A DNA stretch of 64,000 nt from CAWCGU01 sp963838095 (GTDB taxonomy: Bacteria; Actinomycetota; Thermoleophilia; Solirubrobacterales; 70-9), in assembly GCA_963838095.1 (NCBI GenBank), contig CAWIPO010000010.1, positions 52,063 through 116,062 of the forward strand, read 5' to 3'. Each line of letters begins with the position of its first letter. Position 1 is the first letter of the stretch. A program made the position numbers and the translations under genes. This document shows positions 23,412 through 32,873 of the stretch, piece by piece. The notes under the pieces were generated by a model. That model did no database searches. It had not been told where the DNA came from and saw only the letters and a program-made list of their open reading frames with translations.

Positions 23412-25872
23412 GAATCCGCTCCCCCTTCGGATCGAAGAGCGGCTCGCTCGCAACCTCCCCCTCGACCCAGCGACCGAAGATCTCCACCGCCACCGGTGTG
23501 CCGGGCTCGGCCTGCTCGGGAGGCAGGTACGCGTAGGCGATCGAACGGCCGACGGTGTATCCATAGCCGCCGGTTGTCACACGGCCGCGGATCTCGTCGC
23601 CGATCCGCACGGGCTCGTTGCCGAGCGCGACCGAGCGCGGGTCCTCGAGCGTCAAGCAGCGCAGGCGCCGCCGCGGGCCGCGCTCCTTCGCCTCGGCCAG
23701 CGCGTCGCGGCCGATGAAGCCGCCCTCCTTGTCGAGCTTGACGCAGAAGCCAACCCCGCCCTCGTACGGCGTCTCGTCGGGCGTGATGTCGGCGCCCCAC
23801 ACCCGGTAGCCCTTCTCGAGCCGCATCGAGTCGATCGCCCGGTAGCCGCCGGCGACGATGCCGTGCGGGCGGCCGGACTCCCAAAGCGCCTTCCACAGCC
23901 CCAATCCGTATTCGGTCGGGCAGTAGAGCTCCCAGCCCAGCTCGCCGACGTAGGTGACCCGCAGCGCCCGCGTGGGGACGTCGCCGACCGTGGTCTCGCG
24001 CACGCTCATGTATGGGAACGCCTCGTTGCTCAGGTCCTGGGGCGTCAGCGGACCCAGCACGTCGCGCGCCCGCGGGCCCCAGATCCCGATGCAGCTCCAT
24101 TGCGCGGTCGTGTCGTGCACCTGCACCTGCATGCCCTCGGGGATCTGCTTGCGGATCCACTCGCGGTCGTGGTTGCCGAACGCCGTGCCCGTGACGATCG
24201 AGAAGCGATCCTCGGCCAGCCGCGAGACCGTGAAGTCGCACTCGATCCCGCCGCGGCGGTTGAGCATCTGGGTGTAGGTGATGCACCCGACGTCGCGCGC
24301 GACCTCGTTGTCGCAGAGCGATTCGATGAAGCGCGCCGCGTCGGCGCCCTCGATCTCCATCTTCGCGAACGAGGACTCGTCGAACAGCGCGACGGCCTCA
24401 CGGGTGGCGGCGTGCTCGGCTCCGATCGCCGGCGACCAGTGCTGCCCCGCCCAGCCGCGCGGGCGCAGGCTCTCGTCACCCGCGGGGGCGTTGGACTCGT
24501 ACCAGTTGACCCGCTCCCAGCCCGACTTCTCGCCGAAGGAGGCGGCGTGCTCGGCGTGCCACGCGTAGGCCGCCGGCACGCGCAGCGGCCGCCCCGCGCT
24601 GCGCTCGTGGTTGGGGTAGCGGATGTCGTAGTAGGTCTCGTAGGTCTCCCGGATTCGCGCGTGGGTGTAGGAGGGCGAGCGGTACTGGGCCCCGAAGCGG
24701 CGGATGTCCATCTCCCACAGGTCCACGCTGGGCTCGCCCTCGGCGATCCACTCGGCGACGACCTTCCCGATCCCGCCCGCGCCGGCGAGCCCGTGGGCGC
24801 AGAACCCGGCGGCGACGAAGAGGCCCCGCACCTCGGTCTCGCCGAGGCAGAACTCGTTGTCGGGTGTGAACGCCTCCGGCCCGTTGATCATCCGCGTCAC
24901 CTTGATCTCGTCCATCACCGGAACCCGCCGCTTCGAGTTCTCGGTGATCTCCTCGAAGCGGTCCCAGTCGTCCTCGAGCAGGCGGCCGTTGAAGTCCGGC
25001 GGGATCCGGTCGAGTCCGCCGGTGCCGTCCGGCAGGAAGGCAGGCTTCGACTGGCGCTCGTACCCGCCCATCACCAGCCCGCCGCCCTCCTCGCGGAAGT
25101 AGATCAGCAGGTCGGGGTCACGCAGGGTCGGCATGTGCGAGTCGCCGCGCTCGCGGAACGGCTGGGTGACGAGGTACTGGTGCGACATCGGGATCACGGG
25201 TATCCGCACCCCCGCCATGCGGCCGATCTCCGCCGCGTACATCCCTGCCGCGATCACCACAACCTCCGCCGCGACGTCGCCGCGCTCGGTCCGCACGCGC
25301 GTCACCCGCCCGTTCGCGACCTCGAGGCCCGTCACCCGGGTCGAGGTGAACACCGTGCAGCCCCCGCGCCGCGCGCCGTCGGCGAGCGCGTGGGTGAGCT
25401 GCGCTGGGTCGAGGTAGCCGTCGGTCGGCAGCCAGGCGGCGCCGAGCACGCCGTCGGTGGACATCAGCGGGAACATCTCCCGCGCCTCGTCGGCCGAGAT
25501 CATCTCCAGCGGCAGGCCGAAGGTCTTCGCCCAGCCCTCCTGGCGACGCAGCTCCTCCATCCGCTCCTCGCTCGAGGCGAGGCGCAGCGAGCCGCACTCG
25601 ACCCACCCGGGATCGAACTCCGACTCCTCGCCCAGCCGGCGGTAGAGCTCGACCGAGTACATCATCATCGTCGTCAGCGAGACCGAACCGCGCAGCTGGC
25701 CGACGAGCCCCGCGGAGTGGAATGTGGAGCCGGACGTGAGCTGGTCGCGCTCGAGCAGGACCACGTCATCCCAGCCCTGCTTCGCGAGGTGATAAGCGAC
25801 GGACGTGCCGCCGACGCCGCCGCCGATGATCACGCAGCGGGCGCGGTCCGGCAGCTCAACCCTGCGCGCCAC
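23404..25872 (-). CDS. FAD/GcvT dehydrogenase, dimethylglycine/sarcosine dehydrogenase type
   Basis: An 822-residue protein. The N-terminal DAO domain begins CVIIGGGVGGTSVAYHLA; TSGSTFHSAGL places His52 where dimethylglycine and sarcosine dehydrogenases bind FAD covalently. From about residue 430 onward come the GcvT aminomethyltransferase domains (YPNHERSAGRPLR, EHAATREAVALFDESSFAKMEI, GYRAIDSMRLEKGYR), which pass the one-carbon unit to tetrahydrofolate. It would oxidatively demethylate an N-methyl amine. Upstream overlap of 17 bases with a choline-kinase-like gene fits use of choline-derived or other methylated amines. Confidence 0.9.
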   Translation of the reverse strand: MARRVELPDRARCVIIGGGVGGTSVAYHLAKQGWDDVVLLERDQLTSGSTFHSAGLVGQLRGSVSLTTMMMYSVELYRRLGEESEFDPGWVECGSLRLASSEERMEELRRQEGWAKTFGLPLEMISADEAREMFPLMSTDGVLGAAWLPTDGYLDPAQLTHALADGARRGGCTVFTSTRVTGLEVANGRVTRVRTERGDVAAEVVVIAAGMYAAEIGRMAGVRIPVIPMSHQYLVTQPFRERGDSHMPTLRDPDLLIYFREEGGGLVMGGYERQSKPAFLPDGTGGLDRIPPDFNGRLLEDDWDRFEEITENSKRRVPVMDEIKVTRMINGPEAFTPDNEFCLGETEVRGLFVAAGFCAHGLAGAGGIGKVVAEWIAEGEPSVDLWEMDIRRFGAQYRSPSYTHARIRETYETYYDIRYPNHERSAGRPLRVPAAYAWHAEHAASFGEKSGWERVNWYESNAPAGDESLRPRGWAGQHWSPAIGAEHAATREAVALFDESSFAKMEIEGADAARFIESLCDNEVARDVGCITYTQMLNRRGGIECDFTVSRLAEDRFSIVTGTAFGNHDREWIRKQIPEGMQVQVHDTTAQWSCIGIWGPRARDVLGPLTPQDLSNEAFPYMSVRETTVGDVPTRALRVTYVGELGWELYCPTEYGLGLWKALWESGRPHGIVAGGYRAIDSMRLEKGYRVWGADITPDETPYEGGVGFCVKLDKEGGFIGRDALAEAKERGPRRRLRCLTLEDPRSVALGNEPVRIGDEIRGRVTTGGYGYTVGRSIAYAYLPPEQAEPGTPVAVEIFGRWVEGEVASEPLFDPKGERIRA

Positions 25873-26773
25873 GCGCTTCCTCGAGCCAGCCCGGGAAGCG
25901 CGGGTCCGCGGCTGAGGAGCGCAGCCGCGCGAAGTGCTTCGCGGCGTAGTCGTGGAAGTCGAAGTCGAGCTCGGAGATGGCCGTCTGCACCACTCCCCAC
26001 ATCGCCTCGCGGAAGTCGGACATGTAGCGCATCAGCGACAGGGTGGCGAGGTGCCGCTCGCTCGGGGGTTCTCCCCAGTACGCCTCGAGCAGCGAAGCGC
26101 GGGCATCGTCGTCGAGCTCGTTGTTGACCGAGAAGTTGCCGAGGTCGAAGTAGCGATCGCCCATCCCCGCGTACTCCCAATCGACGATCCAGATCCGCTC
26201 GGCGTCGCGCAGGAAGTTCGCCGCCAGCAGGTCGTTGTGGCAGGGTGCCGGATCGTGCTCCGGACCGCTGAGGACGCTCTCGATCTCTCCGGCGTGCGCC
26301 AGCGCCTCTTCGTAGTCGGCCGGAACTTCCGCTCCGTGCTCGGAGGCCGTTGCGGCGTAGGTCTCGACGACGCGGAAGGAGTCGAACTGCGTCGGCAGGA
26401 CGGTGCCCGAGTCGTGCATCTTGCGCAGCGACGCGGCGACTTCAGCCATCGCCTGCGGCTCGCGCAGCTCTTCGGGGCCCATTTCGCTCGCCTCGACGAA
26501 AAGCGTCACCAGCGCCTGAGGCTCGTCGAGCTGCGCGGCGACCCGTGGGGCGATCTCCAGCCCCGCCGCGAACTCGTTCGCCTCGCGCTCGGCTGAGCGG
26601 TCGATTTCGAGCAGAGAGGTGTCCTTGCCGGGCACGCGGATCACGTACTCGACGCCGCCCAGCCGTGCACGAAAGTTGTGGTTCGTTATCCCGCCGCCGA
26701 GGGGCTGGGGCGTGCCTTCCGCTGCGCCCAAAAGCTGGACAAGCTTTTCGACGATTTGTACAAGTTCATCCAT
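25856..26773 (-). CDS. Choline/aminoglycoside-kinase-like phosphotransferase
   Basis: A 305-residue kinase-like protein, taking ATG 26773 (MDELVQIVEKL) with weak AAGGGC upstream; the frame is open to 26812. Gly-rich lobe PLGGGITNHNFRAR, catalytic loop CHNDLLAANFL (Asp as base) and metal motif IVDWEYAGMGDRYFDLGNF are those of choline/ethanolamine kinases. It probably phosphorylates an amino alcohol. First gene of the minus-strand run that continues with the demethylating dehydrogenase, and divergent from the amine permease. Confidence 0.87.
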   Translation of the reverse strand: MDELVQIVEKLVQLLGAAEGTPQPLGGGITNHNFRARLGGVEYVIRVPGKDTSLLEIDRSAEREANEFAAGLEIAPRVAAQLDEPQALVTLFVEASEMGPEELREPQAMAEVAASLRKMHDSGTVLPTQFDSFRVVETYAATASEHGAEVPADYEEALAHAGEIESVLSGPEHDPAPCHNDLLAANFLRDAERIWIVDWEYAGMGDRYFDLGNFSVNNELDDDARASLLEAYWGEPPSERHLATLSLMRYMSDFREAMWGVVQTAISELDFDFHDYAAKHFARLRSSAADPRFPGWLEEARGAQG

Positions 26774-26779
26774 CTGCCC

Positions 26780-26809
26780 TTGACTCCAGTCCGTCCGTGG
26801 CAATAGGCT
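26780..26809 (+). promoter_or_regulatory. Probable housekeeping promoter for the permease operon
   Basis: TTGACT at 26780-26785 and TAGGCT at 26804-26809 (TANNNT) are separated by 18 bases, a good primary-sigma arrangement. It would start transcription near 26816, leaving about 80 bases of leader before ATG 26897. The region is shared with the divergent choline-kinase-like gene. Confidence 0.5.
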
Positions 26810-26896
26810 CAAGCGGTTCTACAGGGCTCATAGCCGTCCATAGCTGTCCCGGACACTTTTACCTGAACGGCGCAGCTAAGAGGAGAGAGGTGAAGC

Positions 26897-28567
26897 ATGG
26901 AGGCCCACCGACCGGTTGACAGCGACGAAGCGAGGCTCGCCGAGCTCGGTTACGAGCAGGAGCTCGACCGCGGCTGGACGAGATTCACCAACTTCGCGAT
27001 CTCGTTCTCGATCATCTCGGTCCTGGCCGGCTGCTTCACGGTCTTCTACGTGGGGTGGAACAACGGCGGGCCGATCGTCATCTCGATCGGCTGGCCGGTG
27101 ATCGCGCTGATCATCCTCACGGTGGCGGTCAGCATGTCCGAGCTCGCCTCGGCCTTCCCGACCGCCGGCGGCCCGTACTGGTGGGCCCATCGGCTCGCCG
27201 GTGCTGGCTGGTCGTGGTTCACCGGGTGGTTCAACATGCTCGGGCTGATCGGGATCGTCGCCTCGGTCGACTACGTCCTCGCGGTCTTCGCGACAACGCT
27301 GCTCGGCCTCTGGGGCTGGGATCTGGGCTTCATCAACTTCGGCGACGACGCTCACATCATCCAGGAGATCTTCTGGGTGTACGCGGTGATCCTCGCGCTT
27401 CACGCCCTGATCAACATCTACTCCCACCGATTGATTGCGGTGTTCACCAGCGTCTCGGTTTGGTGGCACGTGCTCGGGACGCTGATCATCCTCGGGATCC
27501 TCATCTTCGTTCCCGACAGCCATCAGAGCGCCGACTTCGTCTTCACCGAGAGGATCAACAACTCCGGTTTCAACGAGGGCTTGACCACCGGAGGCTTGTA
27601 CTGGTTCCTGGTCCTGCCGGTCGGCTTCCTGCTGACGATGTACACGATCACCGGCTACGACGCCTCGGCGCATATGGCCGAGGAGACGGTGGGTGCCGAG
27701 CAGGCTGCGGCGAAGGGCATCTGGCAGTCGGTCGCGCTCTCAGCGATGATCGGGTGGTTCTTGCTGCTCGCGTTCCTCTTCGCCGCCACCCACCCAATGC
27801 CGTAACCAACGGCGCCGGCACCCCCTCACCGGCAGCTCGATCGCCGTGTTCACTCTCCGCCGACATGGATCAGAACTGGGCCGAGGCGATCATCTTGATT
27901 GCCTGCATCGGCCAGTTCTTCTGCGGCATGGCGTGCATGACGAGCTGCTCGCGCACGTTCTTCGCGTTCTCGCGTGACCGCGCCGTTCCGGGCCGCACGC
28001 TGTGGAGCCGGGTCAGCGGGACCAGGGTCCCGCGATGGCGGTGCTCGGCAGCGTCGCGCTCGCCTTCCTGATCGTGCTTCCGGCGTTTTCGCGCCCGACC
28101 CCACGACCGAGGGCGGATTCGTGCCGCCGGTCGCCTTCTTCGCCGTCACCGCAATCGGCACAGTCGGGCTCTACATCGCCTACGTCGCGCCGGTCTTCCT
28201 GCGCTGGCGCGCGGGGGACTCGTTCGAGACCCGCTCCTGGACGCTGGGCCCCCGGTACAAGTGGATCAACACGATCGCGGTGGTGTTCGTGATCCTCATG
28301 GTCATCATCCTCTGCCTGCCCGCGTACAGCGCGGGTGTTCCGTGGGAGGACGACTTCGACTGGAAGCTCTTCAACTACACGCCGCTTGTCGTCGGCATCG
28401 TCCTGCTCGGCACGGGCCTCGCCTGGGTGCTCGGCATGAACAAGCGCTACACGGGCCCGATCCGCCAGATCGAGGTGGACGAGGGCATGGGCATCGTCGA
28501 GGAGAAGCCGGCCGCCGAGGGGCCATCGCCACCCGCGGCAGGCGGCCCGACGCCACCCGCCGAGTAG
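26897..28567 (+). pseudogene. APC-family amino acid/amine permease with three single-base frameshifts
   Basis: The first part (26897-27805) encodes a canonical APC transporter with TM1 motif NFAISFSIISVLAG and SELASAFPTAGGPYWWAHRLAG. A missing C near 27795 changes HPNAVTNGAG into HPMP-stop. The rest is readable in successive frames: MDQNWAEAIILIACIGQFFCGMA, then GSVALAFLIVLPAF, then FVPPVAFFAVTAIGTVGLYIAYVAPVFLRW and a Pro-rich soluble tail to TAG 28565-28567. Each shift is one base in the same direction, and three bring it back to the original frame. Repaired length is about 556 residues, normal for the family. It would import the amine used by the gamma-glutamyl pathway encoded downstream. 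AGGAGAG precedes the start. Confidence 0.82.
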
Positions 28568-28576
28568 CTCGCCGGC

Positions 28577-29983
28577 GTGAGCGCGAACGCCAAGAACGGC
28601 GCCCCGCGTCCCGGAGGACCCGGCGGGGATCGCGGGATGCTGTCCGTCGACGACCTCCGCAAGGAGGCCGAGGAGGGGACGATCGACACGGTCGTCACCG
28701 CCTTCACCGACATGCAGGGGCGGCTGTTCGGCAAGCGGATCAACACCGAGTACTTCCTCGACGAGGTGACCGAGCACGGCGTCGAGGGCTGCAACTACCT
28801 GCTCGCGCTTGACATGGAGATGGACCCGCTCCCGGGCTATGAGATGGCCAACTGGGAGAGCGGATACGGCGACTTCGGGATCGTGCCCGACATGGCGACG
28901 CTACGGAGGGTGCCGTGGCTCGACCGCACCGCGCTTGTCCTCTGCGACGTCGTCAACCACGACGGCAGCCCCGTTGTCGCCTCTCCCCGCCAGGTCCTGA
29001 TCGCGCAGTACGAGCGCGCGGCGGAGAAGGGCTATACCCCTTACTGCGCGTCCGAGCTCGAGTTCTACCTCTACAAGGAAAGCTACGCCGAGGCGTGGGA
29101 GAAGGGCTTCAACGACCTCACCCCGACGATCCCCTACATCCTCGACTACCACATCCTCGCGACCACGATGGACGAGCAGTACCTGGGCCCGATCCGCCGC
29201 GGGATGCACGAGGCCGGGATCCCGATCGAGTTCTCCAAGGGCGAGGCCTGGTACGGCCAGCACGAGGTCAACACGCGCTACGCCGACGCCGTCACCGCCG
29301 CCGACCGCCATACGATCTACAAGAACGGCGCCAAGGAGATCGCGTTCCTGAACGGGATCTCCGCGAGCTTCATGGCGAAGCCCTCCGAGAAGGACATCGG
29401 CAGCTCGTGCCACATCCACACCAGCCTCGTCGGCGAAGACGGCAAGAGCGTCTTCGTCGACGGCGATGAAGAGACCGACGCGTTCCGCCACTACCTCGGC
29501 GGCTGTCGTGCCCACGTGAGGGAGGTGGCCCTGTTCCTCGCTCCGTCGATCAACTCCTACAAGCGTTATGCGGCCGAGAGCTGGGCGCCGACCTCGGTCT
29601 CATGGGGCCGTGACAATCGCACCTGTGGCTTTCGCATCGTCGGCCACGGCGAGTCGCGCAGGGTCGAGTGCCGGATCCCGGGGGCCGACGCCAACCCCTA
29701 CCTCACAATGGCGGCGTTGCTCGCCGCCGGCCTCGACGGGATCGAGAACGCAACCGATCCCGGCCCTGAGCTGAAGGGCAACGCCTACGAGGCGGGCGAG
29801 GCCGAGCCATTCCCGTCGAGCCTGCGCGAAGCGGTGGACCTGTGGGAGGGAAGCGAGTTCGCGAAGGCGGCTTTCGGCGAGGCGGTCCACAAGCACTACC
29901 TCAACTACGGCCGGCTCGAGCAGAAGCTCTTCGACCAGGTCGTCACCGACTACGAGCGCCGGCGCATGTTCGAACGCGGCTGA
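28577..29983 (+). CDS. Glutamine-synthetase-like gamma-glutamylamine ligase (PuuA/GlnA3/GlnA4-like)
   Basis: A 468-residue glutamine-synthetase-fold enzyme from GTG 28577. Active-site pieces are present: SELEFYLY, GQHEVNTRYADA, HIHTSL, SRRVECRIPGADANPYL. It differs from true GlnA by lacking the adenylylation Tyr loop and by sitting in an amine operon. Such enzymes ligate glutamate to polyamines (PuuA, GlnA3), ethanolamine (GlnA4) or methylamine, using ATP. Neighbours encoding a permease, a PuuD-like hydrolase and an aldehyde dehydrogenase make gamma-glutamylation of an imported amine the best assignment; which amine is open. Confidence 0.87.
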   Translation: MSANAKNGAPRPGGPGGDRGMLSVDDLRKEAEEGTIDTVVTAFTDMQGRLFGKRINTEYFLDEVTEHGVEGCNYLLALDMEMDPLPGYEMANWESGYGDFGIVPDMATLRRVPWLDRTALVLCDVVNHDGSPVVASPRQVLIAQYERAAEKGYTPYCASELEFYLYKESYAEAWEKGFNDLTPTIPYILDYHILATTMDEQYLGPIRRGMHEAGIPIEFSKGEAWYGQHEVNTRYADAVTAADRHTIYKNGAKEIAFLNGISASFMAKPSEKDIGSSCHIHTSLVGEDGKSVFVDGDEETDAFRHYLGGCRAHVREVALFLAPSINSYKRYAAESWAPTSVSWGRDNRTCGFRIVGHGESRRVECRIPGADANPYLTMAALLAAGLDGIENATDPGPELKGNAYEAGEAEPFPSSLREAVDLWEGSEFAKAAFGEAVHKHYLNYGRLEQKLFDQVVTDYERRRMFERG

Positions 29984-30015
29984 GCCGCCACCGGCGGTGG
30001 CGTCATGATGAAGTC

Positions 30016-30741
30016 GTGAGTCGGCCGACGATCGGGATCACCGCCGCGACGGACCGCGCGCGGTGGGCGGTGTGGGATGTCGATGCGAACGTCTCCCAGC
30101 GCTCGTATTCGCGGGCGGTCGTCGATGCCGGCGGACTGCCGGTCATCCTGCCTTCCCACGACGCGCTCGCTGACAGCCCTGACGAAGTCCTCGACCTGCT
30201 CTCAGGGCTCGTGCTCGCCGGTGGGGCAGACCTCGATCCCGCCGCGTACGGCGCTCAGCCCGACCCGCGCACCGGTCCGACGTTTCCGGAGCGTGATGCG
30301 TTCGAGCTCGCGCTGGCGCGCCGTGCGCTCGAGCGGACCCTGCCCGTGCTCGGCATCTGCCGCGGGATGCAGATGCTGAACGTGGCCTGCGGAGGGACGA
30401 TTGACCAGCATCTGCCCACCGCCGAGCTGCACCTTCAGACCCCCGGCACCTTCTCCGAGCACGAGGTCGCGCTCGAGCCCAACTCGCTGGCGGCGCGGGC
30501 GGTCGGCGGCGAGCGACTCTCGGTCCGCTCCCACCACCACCAGGGAATAGACGCGCTCGGCGACGGGCTTATGGCGAGCGGCCACTCGCTGCCCGACGGG
30601 ATCATCGAGGCGATCGAGGTGGCCGATCCGCGCTTTGCGCTCGGGCTGATGTGGCACGCCGAGGAAGAGGAGGTGGAGCGGCATCGGGGGCACGCGTTCG
30701 CGTCGCTGCTCGAGGCCGCGCGCCAGGCGGTGCGGGCGTGA
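30016..30741 (+). CDS. puuD: Gamma-glutamyl amide hydrolase, PuuD-like (class I amidotransferase fold)
   Basis: A 241-residue peptidase C26 protein. The nucleophile elbow GICRGMQMLN contains the catalytic Cys; SVRSHHHQGIDALG and MWHAEEEE carry the His and Glu. PuuD removes the gamma-glutamyl group at the end of the route. GTG 30016 lacks a ribosome site and has CATGAT six bases upstream, hinting at a leaderless start. Its stop overlaps the aldehyde dehydrogenase start as GTGA. Confidence 0.88.
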   Translation: MSRPTIGITAATDRARWAVWDVDANVSQRSYSRAVVDAGGLPVILPSHDALADSPDEVLDLLSGLVLAGGADLDPAAYGAQPDPRTGPTFPERDAFELALARRALERTLPVLGICRGMQMLNVACGGTIDQHLPTAELHLQTPGTFSEHEVALEPNSLAARAVGGERLSVRSHHHQGIDALGDGLMASGHSLPDGIIEAIEVADPRFALGLMWHAEEEEVERHRGHAFASLLEAARQAVRA

Positions 30742-32099
30742 TCGAGGTCGTCGAGCCGGCAACCGAGCAGGTGATGGCCGAGGTGCCGCGGGCGACTGCC
30801 GAGGACGTCGACGCGGCGGTCGAGCGTGCGAAGCGAGCCTTTCCCGCCTGGCGGGCGCTGGCGCCGGCCGATCGTGCGCGGGCGCTCCACTCGCTCACCG
30901 ACGCGCTCGCGGAGAGCATGGAGGAGCTGGCGGTGCTGGAAGCGCGAAACGCCGGCAAGCCGATCTCCGATGCGCGCGGGGAGATCGGGATGGTCGTCGA
31001 CACCTTCCGCTACTACGCCGGAGCGCCGGAACGGCTGCTCGGCGACACGATTCCGGTCGCCGGCGGGGTCGACATGACGTTCCGCGAGCCGCTCGGCGTC
31101 GTCGGGCTGATCACGCCGTGGAACTTCCCGCTCACGATCGCATCCTGGAAGCTCGCGCCCGCGCTCGCGGCCGGGAACTGCGTCGTGCTGAAGCCGGCCG
31201 AGCTGACACCGCTCACGGCCCTGGAGTTCGAGCGCATCGCGCTCGCGGCCGGGATCCCAGAGGGCGTCGTCAACGTCGTCGCGGGGCCGGGCTCCGTCTG
31301 CGGGCAGCGGCTGGTCGAGCACCCGGATGTCGCAAAGGTCGCCTTCACGGGCTCGACCGAGGTCGGGCGCGGAATCGCCGCCGCCGCGGCGCAGTCGATC
31401 AAACGGGTGACGCTGGAGCTGGGAGGCAAGTCGGCGAACGTGGTCTTCGCCGACGCCGACCTCGATCGCGCGGCCACGGCCGCTCCGATGGCGGTTTTCG
31501 GAAACGCTGGCCAGGACTGCTGCGCGCGCTCGCGGATCCTCGTCGAGCGATCGGCGATGGACCGGTTCATGGATGCGCTGGAGGGCGCCGTCGAGGCGCT
31601 GCGGGTGGGGGACCCGCTCTCCGAGGAGACGCAGATGGGGCCGCTGATCTCGGCCGGGCAGCGCGAGACGGTCGGCTCATACGTCCCCGACGACGCGCCG
31701 ATCGCGATCCGGGGGTCGGCCCCCGACGGCCCGGGCTTCTGGTTTGCGCCCACTGTGCTGGCGCCGGTCTCGAACGCCGACCGCGCCGCCCGCGAGGAGA
31801 TCTTCGGCCCCGTCGCCTGCGTGATCCCGTTCGCGGACGAGCGCGAGGCGATCGAGATCGCCAACGACAGCGTCTACGGCCTCTCGGGGTCGGTGTGGAC
31901 GCGCGACGGCGCGAAGGCGCTGCGCGTGGCGCGGGCGCTCGAGACCGGCGTGATCTCGATCAACTCGAACAACTCGGTCCGCGTGGCGACGCCGTTCGGC
32001 GGCTTCAAGCAGTCGGGAGTGGGGAGGGAGCTGGGCCCGCACGCGCTCGAGGCCTACAGCGAGCTGAAGAACGTGTACTACGCGACGGAGGAGGGGTGA
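30738..32099 (+). CDS. Aldehyde dehydrogenase (PuuC-like)
   Basis: A 453-residue NAD(P)-dependent aldehyde dehydrogenase. Motifs: TPWNFPL, VTLELGGKSANVV with the general-base Glu, GQDCCARSRI with the catalytic Cys, and EEIFGPV. GTG 30738 overlaps the PuuD stop (GTGA). In the gamma-glutamyl pathway it would oxidise gamma-glutamyl-aminoaldehyde to the acid. The next gene starts at TGATG, so PuuD-like, PuuC-like and SDR are tightly coupled. Confidence 0.88.
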   Translation: MIEVVEPATEQVMAEVPRATAEDVDAAVERAKRAFPAWRALAPADRARALHSLTDALAESMEELAVLEARNAGKPISDARGEIGMVVDTFRYYAGAPERLLGDTIPVAGGVDMTFREPLGVVGLITPWNFPLTIASWKLAPALAAGNCVVLKPAELTPLTALEFERIALAAGIPEGVVNVVAGPGSVCGQRLVEHPDVAKVAFTGSTEVGRGIAAAAAQSIKRVTLELGGKSANVVFADADLDRAATAAPMAVFGNAGQDCCARSRILVERSAMDRFMDALEGAVEALRVGDPLSEETQMGPLISAGQRETVGSYVPDDAPIAIRGSAPDGPGFWFAPTVLAPVSNADRAAREEIFGPVACVIPFADEREAIEIANDSVYGLSGSVWTRDGAKALRVARALETGVISINSNNSVRVATPFGGFKQSGVGRELGPHALEAYSELKNVYYATEEG

Positions 32100-32845
32100 T
32101 GGCCGGACGGCTGGACGGCAAGGTGTGCGTGATCACGGGGGCGGCGAGCGGGATCGGCGCCGAAACCGCTCGCTTGTTCAGCACCGAGGGCGCGAGGGTC
32201 GTGGGCGTCGACTTGGCCGCTGGGGCGGCGGGGGAGCTGGCGCTGCAGGCCGACGTCAGCGACGAGGGGCAGGTAAGGGGGGTTTACGACAGGGTTGCCG
32301 AGGAGCTTGGGCGCGTCGACGTGCTGTTCAACAACGCCGGGATCTCGCCCGACGACGACGTCTCGGTGCTCGACACATCGCTCGAGGCCTGGCAGGGGGT
32401 CCAGGATGTGAACCTGAAGTCGGTCTTCCTCTGCTGCAAGTACGGGATCCCGCACCTGCTGGAGGCCGGCGGCGGCTCGGTGATCAACACCGCCTCCTTC
32501 GTTGCCGTAATGGGTGCCGCCACCTCGCAGATCTCCTACACGGCATCGAAGGGGGGAGTGCTGGCGCTGTCGCGAGAGCTGGGGGTGGAGTTCGCGCGAC
32601 AGGGTGTGCGCGTGAACGCCCTCTGCCCCGGCCCGGTGGACACACCGCTGCTGCAGGAGCTGTTCGCCAAGGACCCGGAGAAGGCCCAGCGCCGCCTGAT
32701 TCACCTGCCGATGGGACGGTTCGCGAAGGTCGGGGAGATCGCAAACGCGGCGCTGTTTTTGGCGAGTGACGAGTCGAGCTACGTCAATGCCTCGACGTTC
32801 CTGGTCGACGGCGGGCTCTCGGCTGCGTACGTCACTCCCGAATAG
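32099..32845 (+). CDS. Short-chain dehydrogenase/reductase in the amine operon
   Basis: A 248-residue classical SDR with TGAASGIG, FNNAGIS, and YTASKGG. ATG 32099 shares a base with the aldehyde dehydrogenase stop (TGATG). It may reduce or oxidise an alcohol/semialdehyde intermediate of the amine pathway. Close in type to FabG-like enzymes, so a precise substrate cannot be given. Confidence 0.85.
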   Translation: MAGRLDGKVCVITGAASGIGAETARLFSTEGARVVGVDLAAGAAGELALQADVSDEGQVRGVYDRVAEELGRVDVLFNNAGISPDDDVSVLDTSLEAWQGVQDVNLKSVFLCCKYGIPHLLEAGGGSVINTASFVAVMGAATSQISYTASKGGVLALSRELGVEFARQGVRVNALCPGPVDTPLLQELFAKDPEKAQRRLIHLPMGRFAKVGEIANAALFLASDESSYVNASTFLVDGGLSAAYVTPE

Positions 32846-32873
32846 CACCGAGAGAGGGCGCTCGGCCGCGTAT

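Noticed and set aside
23401..26127. A 908-residue plus-strand open frame opposite the FAD/GcvT gene, and many similar long frames across the window.
   Set aside because: These are GC-rich shadow frames: Arg/Ala/Gly/Pro-heavy, no domains, lying opposite convincing genes.
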